The translations under genes were made by a program, and so were the position numbers. From NCBI RefSeq assembly GCF_964340395.1, contig NC_135558.1:6958501-7022500 (forward strand): 64,000 nucleotides of DNA, read 5' to 3'. This document shows, piece after piece, positions 58,070-64,000 of the stretch. Source of the stretch: Glandiceps talaboti. Lineage: Eukaryota; Hemichordata; Enteropneusta; Spengelidae. The notes under the pieces were generated by a model that was not told the DNA's origin, did not search any database, and saw only the letters and a list, made by a program, of their open reading frames with translations. Within the stretch, counting starts at the first letter, position 1; each line of letters begins with the position of its first letter.

Positions 58070-59365
58070 ATGGCACCTTTACAGAACGCAATGAAACCAA
58101 TTTGGACGGGAGATACTCCTCCAGCTAGTATTCAAGAAACGTGGGATTATATCGATTTTCAACTCCGTATGTTGAAAAACAAACTAATGACAAAGATAGA
58201 AAAGATCTTCTACGGCAGTATTGACCCTATACAGTATCTCATCCACGTAGAAGAAGTGTTGAAACACAAACATCGCACCAAACGAGTTAAACAAGAAATT
58301 CCTAAACTGGCATCCTTGAATGATTTGGATAATTTGTGTAGGGTGACAGTAGCTGACGGCAAACGACCTGGTCTGGGGGTACGGGACGCAGGTTTCAGCA
58401 AAGATCTACGGCAATACACAGATAGCTTCAAGAAAACACTCAAACAATTAGACGAACTTTACGATGAGGTACATGACCTATTCACCATGCTACATACATA
58501 TTGCAGGAATTACCAATCACTGGAAGGGGAATTCGACTTAAAGTGGGCCAGAGAAACAAATTTGGAGTTGAAGAACAACTTAAAAGGAATTTCGGAACTG
58601 TTGAGCACTGCTAAGAACGGAGTCCTCGTCAAACTCTTTAGTTCCGAAAAGTTTTCGTTGGAAGTTGCCGAAACCTGCGACTGTCGTCGTTATCCCATCC
58701 TTCGACTTTTCCCGGATATTTTCCAGAAGTTCCATATCTGTTTACAGATGATTGGGAAGTGGCGCGCGTATGATCAAATTTACCTGGAAGATGTCCAATT
58801 CAAGTTGATCCGAATAAAGCGCCTCCTACGTTTAAAACAAGAAGAATACGGCAATCTGGAAATCGAGCATGCCAACCTGTTGAGCAATATCGTCGAAAAA
58901 CGAATACGAGTGAAACTGAAAGAATTCCATGAACGAATCAAACTCATTGATAACGACATCTCGCGTCTTTCCTCGCGACGGAAATCAATGCTTGGAGAAA
59001 AGGGAGACACAGAACAAACGATTTTAGACAAGAAACGACTTGTGTACTTCGATCGGGAAACAAGAGACAATAAGAGAGATGTAGAGGTACTCTCCAAGAA
59101 AATGAGATCGCTGGCGAAAGGAGTGAAACTAGTAGAGAAAGAAATGGGAGTCAAAGAGGATGAAAAACGCGACATTGAATCGAATTTGGAAAGACATCGT
59201 CTAACTGTGTCTAGATCAAACCAACTTGCCTTTGAACGAACTGAACTCATTAAAGAAATGGACATTCTGTCAGAGAAAGTTCAAGAGTTAGAAAGTATCA
59301 TGTTTCGAAAGACAGATAGAAACAAACTTGCTGAAGCGCATGAAAAAGCGCAAGCTAAGATATGA
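58070..59365 (+). CDS. Uncharacterised 431-aa coiled-coil protein, single exon
   Basis: The ATG has A at -3 and G at +4, with an in-frame TAA at 58040, so this start is likely real. The first 60 residues are mixed (MAPLQNAMKPIWTGDTPPAS). Residues about 60-250 are helical and charged with scattered aromatics and a Cys-rich point (AETCDCRRYP). From about 250 to the end the sequence is a long Lys/Arg/Glu-rich heptad-like coiled coil ending EAHEKAQAKI. No signal peptide or membrane segment. Codons are richer in CpG than the flanks, as in a real gene. I do not recognise a family; a cytoskeletal or scaffold role would be a guess. Tandem AATAAA signals at 60234 and 60239 suggest a 3' UTR of about 0.9 kb. 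Confidence 0.8.
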   Translation: MAPLQNAMKPIWTGDTPPASIQETWDYIDFQLRMLKNKLMTKIEKIFYGSIDPIQYLIHVEEVLKHKHRTKRVKQEIPKLASLNDLDNLCRVTVADGKRPGLGVRDAGFSKDLRQYTDSFKKTLKQLDELYDEVHDLFTMLHTYCRNYQSLEGEFDLKWARETNLELKNNLKGISELLSTAKNGVLVKLFSSEKFSLEVAETCDCRRYPILRLFPDIFQKFHICLQMIGKWRAYDQIYLEDVQFKLIRIKRLLRLKQEEYGNLEIEHANLLSNIVEKRIRVKLKEFHERIKLIDNDISRLSSRRKSMLGEKGDTEQTILDKKRLVYFDRETRDNKRDVEVLSKKMRSLAKGVKLVEKEMGVKEDEKRDIESNLERHRLTVSRSNQLAFERTELIKEMDILSEKVQELESIMFRKTDRNKLAEAHEKAQAKI

Positions 59366-59378
59366 GAAGTTATTGCGA

Positions 59379-59562
59379 TGAGTGAGTGAGTGAGTGAGTG
59401 AGCGAGCGAGCGAGTGAGTGAGTGAGTGAGTGAGCGAGCGAGCGAGCGAGTGAGTGAGTGAGTGAGTGAGTGAGTGAGTGAGTGAGTGAGTGAGCGAGTG
59501 ATGAGTGAGTGAGCGAGTGATGAGTGGGTGAGCGAGTGAGTGAGTAAGTGAGTGAGTGAGAC
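59379..59562. repeat. (GAGT)n/(GAGC)n microsatellite in the 3' UTR of the coiled-coil gene
   Basis: Begins 14 nt after the stop codon and runs about 180 bp, with blocks of GAGC and ATGAGT interruptions. Confidence 0.95.
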
Positions 59563-60233
59563 TATGGCAGCATGCAGTCCTTCAATCACGGTAACCAGAT
59601 ATGTCCCTCTCATGAAATTGTTCCATGTTTTAGTATGTACAAGCTATAGATACACGATACTTTGTGAACTGTGTATATTTTACTTAATATCAGTCACTGT
59701 ATATATCAACGGTAGTTTTAGGTAAATCGTTTAGTTGAATGTTTATTATACAGTGACCCATTGTGTATTAGTGGCAGTAAATTACTAGAGACAGCGACAA
59801 AAGACAAAAGTTCACATAGTTTGACCACTTGGAGTGCTGTTCAGCAATAGCTTTTGGACAATAACTTGAAGTGAGGGTCATGATAGTCGAGTACTATAGC
59901 TGCTCTCTTCATTCTTAGTTTTATACGTACGGCAAACTTTATTTGCAATTCTAACCAGCCAAAACAATCCAAAATGTTTACATATTGAATTTAGTTATGT
60001 TATTAAGCCATATTTTGCTGACTACTTACTGTACTGTCATATGATTTTATCCCTCATCATCTCCTCTCCTGGGTCGACCTCGTATGAATTTATTCAAAAA
60101 TGGCGGCTTGCAAGGTGATTAAATGGAATACGGCATAAATGATTCAGGTATCATTCAATAGCAATACGTCTGAAAGTTTATGCTTTTTTGATAATGTAAA
60201 AATGAAAACACAGGGAGTTTGTAATAATATCCA

Positions 60234-60244
60234 AATAAAATAAA
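60234..60244 (+). terminator. Candidate poly(A) signals of the coiled-coil gene
   Basis: Overlapping AATAAAATAAA about 870 nt after the stop codon, the first canonical signal in this direction. Confidence 0.5.
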
Positions 60245-60249
60245 GTTAT

Positions 60250-60970
60250 AAAATGTTAACGATTATTGTGCTATTGTGAAGTCTTTTTGTATGAATTCAT
60301 AGATAAATATAGGATAGGTCTGATACGATCACTGCAATGAAGAAGGAAAAAAAACTAAAAAAAAAAGTGTGACACATTTTGACGACGGCGTACGGTGTAC
60401 GTCATTCATGTTGCAAGTTGCAACAGACTCGTCACCGTTTCCCAACTGTTACGTTTCCATGTCTTACATTTCCATGTTAGCATGCCTTTCTTGTAAATAT
60501 ATTTAATAGCTTATAAATGTTTAATGACGACCTGGCACATACACACAACCGGTTGAACCGACACTAAAGGTTTTGACGTCCAAGATCTATTAACACATTA
60601 AAGCAGGCCTGCTAACCTTTCATCTCCGTCACAGTTTTAATTAGTGTCTTCCCTAGGGTGTACATACCGATTGTACTGTATAATTGTAAATCCGGAAAAC
60701 ATTTATTATTACTTTGGGCAGACGTTGTCAAGTCATCTGCCAACGATCGAGTAGAAGGCGACTTGGCCCATGTACAAGACTGTGACCACAGGAAAGTGAT
60801 TAATAAGTTATACCGTCCTGAATAATAATGAAAATGGATGAATTTCTTATCGACAACTCTATCTGAAATTATCGAACAGGGATTGTTTGTGGCGCATAAA
60901 CATATTTGGTAATCAAGGCAAGGGGCTTAGTTACACTTTGATGATCTTTGCATAACACAGATCAAATCAG
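60250..60970. other. Intergenic, nothing recognised
   Basis: No coding or repeat feature that I can support. Confidence 0.45.
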
Positions 60971-60972
60971 AC

Positions 60973-61261
60973 GTGGTGGTTAGAGCTCATGACTTGTAGT
61001 GAGAGGTTATGGGTATGTATCACTCAGCAGTTTCCCACTCACACGATGAGTGCGAATGGGGAGGGGGGCTTCAGAATCTGTAGTAATAACTTCAACAGCC
61101 AGGATACTCACTCGGAGCCAGCAGATGCTCTATGTATGCTGGGCATGGATAACTCTGGGATAGCATGTGGACTTATTACTGGGAAAACCTTCAGTTCCAC
61201 AGCGACGTGATATGGAGCGTGCAACCATAGACCATCCACCAACATGGAGGGTCTATGGTGC
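60973..61261 (+). mobile_element. Possible tRNA-derived SINE with terminal hairpin
   Basis: GTGGTTAGAGCTCATGACTT, then GTAGTGAGAGGTTATGGGTA, at 60973-61015 looks like a tRNA-type head with an A box and a degraded B box. At 61225-61261 a hairpin CCATAGACC...GGTCTATGG closes the region. The extent between them is assumed. Confidence 0.35.
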
Positions 61262-61397
61262 AACATAGCCCTGTCACGTAGTCCCAAAACTTCAATGGAT
61301 TTCTGGAGAATTGTGTGTTTCTGTGTGTATTTGTCTGCATAAAAATAAGAGGAATTCCCAGCACAAAAAAGAAGAAAAAACAAACTATTACTAAACT

Positions 61398-61535
61398 AGG
61401 GGGGAGGGGGATAAATCACACCCCTTGAAATCGAACGATGTCTTGCAGGGATGGATCACTCCCTTCGAGATCAAACGACCTCTTGGGGGGAATATATCAC
61501 TCCCCTTGAGACTAAACGTCTCAGGAATACCTTTG
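61398..61535. repeat. Three diverged copies of a 45-55-bp repeat
   Basis: Units share ATCACTCCCCTTGAGA then TCAAACGACCTCTTGGGGGG, with many differences between copies. Confidence 0.6.
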
Positions 61536-61744
61536 CTAGGCACGTGGGATTAATCGAAAACTTGAAAGCGTTGATTGAACATCGTAGCCTGGGCATAACT
61601 TCGAGTCAATATTCCCTGGTCAGGTGTATATGAAATATCACTTGGCTAGATGATATGCGATCATTGCTATCTGCACACTTCGTTAAAGTAAATGTAGTAC
61701 AGCAAAGTATCTATAGCTATAGAACAGTATGTACAGTGCACAGA

Positions 61745-62030
61745 CTGGTGACGTCACCAGATAATGGCTACGCATGAACCAGTGGTGTCCCCAGCTAATG
61801 ACTAAACGCGAACCAGTTGTCACCATACAGAACTGGTCACGTCAAACGATAAGGAATACACACGAACCAGTGATATCACCAGACGAACGACTACATATGT
61901 GAACCAGTGACGTCACCAGATAACGACTACATGTGAATCAGTGACGTCACCAGATAACGACTAAATACGAACCAGTGACGTCTCCAGAGATAAATACTAT
62001 ACATGGACCAATGACGTCACTACAAAATTG
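61745..62030. repeat. Degenerate 30-42-bp minisatellite carrying CRE palindromes
   Basis: About 8 copies of GAACCAGTGACGTCACCAGA then TAACGACTACAT. Four copies keep TGACGTCA (61749, 61909, 61940, 62010 regions), and others have TGACGTCT, TGATATCA or GGTGTCC at that place. Confidence 0.85.
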
Positions 62031-62039
62031 TTGAAAATA

Positions 62040-63765
62040 ATGACATTTCAAGTTCGAAATGTGATCTACAGCAGGATGTTGAAATCGGATTTTTTTACTT
62101 TACAATATAATAATATAATAATATAGATATAATGTGACGGTCTAATGGCGGTTCGTCAACTCGATTTGTTCTTCCGGCCAATGATACACCGAGAAACTGA
62201 TAATTGATATTTAAAAAATCACATTTTTGAATGTCACGCAAATGTCAAGCAAAGACATTAAGATGGAGTCATAACTTACATACATAAATTATAAGTTATA
62301 TAGATGGGTAAATAGGACAGAACTAAGACGAAAATGTCAAAAGAAAGACTGATGTATGAGCTTCTCATTTGAAAGTAGACAAATAGTCCATTCAAATTGT
62401 GATATATAGCCATTAAACATTACCAACGAGCTCCATACATCATTTATTGACAATAAAACTACCGACACTGTTGTAGCGTAATCTTTTCAATTCCAATAGT
62501 TCCACGACTGTTCAATACACAGTTGGTTTGAACTCAAATATTGTTAAACGATGTCACGGATTCACAAATTACGTCATAATTTGAACGATATTATGTTCAT
62601 ACATGGAATTAGAAAAGATATGAACGAATCTGAAGCCATGAATTAAAATATTGAATTACTTATCCATATATGAGATTTGATAGATTAAGCAACTCACCGT
62701 GACACATTCATGTTACGAGCCAGCTAAGAAATTTTGTCTGCTTAACAATCTATGAAACACGTTTGTTGAGAAACGTTTTTGTTCCATCAGCTTTCATGTA
62801 TATTAAAAGTCAATGGACAGTCATGTTGTTGGCTGGAACATCAGCTTAGATGCACACGGTTTTAATGGATACATCTTGGCTGGAACATAAATATCTAAGT
62901 TCGATACAAACATGGTGATTAGTAACGATGGAAGGGAGCACCTCGACACCAAAGCCTCATCAATAACTACTGAATCGTTAAGCCAGCTGTTTGTAACTTC
63001 CTCTAAATCCAACAATAGAGTAAACTGAAGTAACTTTAGTCACGTTGTAGTCCAAACGTAGTCGATCTGAAGTGGATACTGTGTCTACAGCATTATGATT
63101 ATGTTCTCGCAATAGCGCGTAAAGCATCATTAAAAAAATTTCACCGACTTGCACATGTTTCCTTGTTTTTAATTTATTATTTTGATTTGTACATTAAGTT
63201 CAGTCATAGATATAAATTACCCAATGGATTGTTTTTTATCATTGATTTCTGTCTGGAAAGTGATTTACGTGACTGTTGACTCTTCGGTAGAACTATATAC
63301 ATCTGACCTTTACAACAGCAAGCAACTAGAGCATCATACTCGAATGTCAAACGTCAAGCTACAACATCAACATATTGGATCTATGAAACTGTTAGAATCT
63401 TTCTGATTGTAATATGAGCTTTATTGATTGTCTAGATCTTTTAAAATCAAACACAGTCGCATCTTATTCTATATTGAACATATGGAGTAATTCGGGACTC
63501 GATTCTGACAATATATAGCTCCCCCCCCCCCCCCGCGTCCCGTACACAGTCTGCAAGCAGGACTATGTTCACAGCCGAAATACTGGGGCCAATATACGAA
63601 CAGTATAATATACATATATTTAGAACAGAACACAATTATTTACCCAGAAATTCTTTTTACTGTATAGGCGTGCCCAGCTCTGGAATTTTGTACAAATTAC
63701 AGTTAGTGAAAGTGTCAGTGCAGATAATTTAAAAACCGAACAAATATATACCATTCAGTCTGCAG
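62040..63765. other. Intergenic or intronic, nothing recognised
   Basis: AT-rich. A C15 run lies at 63520-63534. If the candidate exon at 63766 is real, part of this is its upstream intron. Confidence 0.4.
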
Positions 63766-63982
63766 GTCCGTGGGGCCGGGAAACACAAAATTAGCCATCC
63801 CTACTTCAGTGAAGACAACTGCGGAGCCAATCATGAACAAGCAATGCCCCACATACACACTTGCTCAAAAGTACGAAACAAAAAGAACAGTAACCCCCAT
63901 AAATAGTAGACTCAGTCTGAGTGACAGGTTGAGAATTAAAAAAAAATCCCGTCGTCGCATCATTTTAGACAAACTGTCCTGA
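63766..63982 (+). CDS. Possible terminal coding exon of an unidentified + strand gene
   Basis: After TTCAGTCTGCAG, an open frame of about 72 codons (SVGPGNTKLAIPTSVKTTAE to SRRRIILDKLS) ends in TGA at 63980. It is polar and basic, and differs in composition from the AT-rich flank, as an exon would. No upstream exon or ATG was identified and I do not recognise the peptide. It could instead be chance. Confidence 0.3.
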
Positions 63983-64000
63983 CCAGAAACAATTCTTTTT

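Overview
The window is nuclear DNA from an animal, most likely a marine invertebrate. The evidence is GT-AG spliced genes with introns of 0.3-16 kb, AT-rich non-coding DNA full of microsatellites and minisatellites, and many short foldback (MITE-like) elements. The word TACATGTA recurs often, as in several marine invertebrate genomes, but I cannot name the phylum from this sequence. Nothing bacterial or viral was recognised.

Layout. (1) 1-10.6 kb, + strand: two tandem flavin-containing monooxygenase (FMO) genes. The first is represented only by its last coding exon (1067-2035). The second is complete in two exons (7726-8352 and 9663-10628; 530 aa). (2) 13.7-54.4 kb, - strand: one large gene. 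I assembled 18 coding exons by splice site and reading phase, from the signal-peptide exon at 54369 down to the stop codon at 13697. They give 3729 nt, an open frame of 1242 aa plus stop. It is the orthologue of SUCO / OPT (SUN domain-containing ossification factor; yeast SLP1 family), an ER membrane protein. The landmarks are a signal peptide, a [11 protein letters not shown] motif, a SUN domain, a cysteine cluster, a coiled coil, a late transmembrane helix and a basic tail. (3) Nested antisense in the 16.2 kb first SUCO intron: an uninterrupted 492-aa ORF (39532-41010, +), His/Gln/Thr-rich with two C-terminal hydrophobic segments, not recognised. (4) 58.1-59.4 kb, +: an intronless 431-aa coiled-coil protein, not recognised, lying head-to-head with SUCO. 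(5) 60-64 kb: mostly repeats, a CRE-like (TGACGTCA) minisatellite, and a possible terminal exon of another + strand gene at the window edge.

The FMO genes and SUCO converge. The FMO products would be ER-anchored oxygenases and SUCO an ER protein-biogenesis factor, but I see no sign that they work together.

The most unusual structure is around the 1209-nt exon 13 of SUCO. Its acceptor boundary is copied as a 47-bp unit (9 copies) into the upstream intron. Its donor boundary is copied as a 41-bp unit (8 copies) into the downstream intron. Nearly every copy keeps the AG or GT and 11-13 nt of exon. Any use of the extra sites puts a stop codon in frame. A further SUCO exon (exon 8) has its acceptor duplicated 69 bp upstream, also leading to a stop. 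Other observations are several foldback transposon families, a foldback arm that contains the likely TATA box of the complete FMO gene, and a near-perfect 127-bp palindrome in SUCO intron 8.
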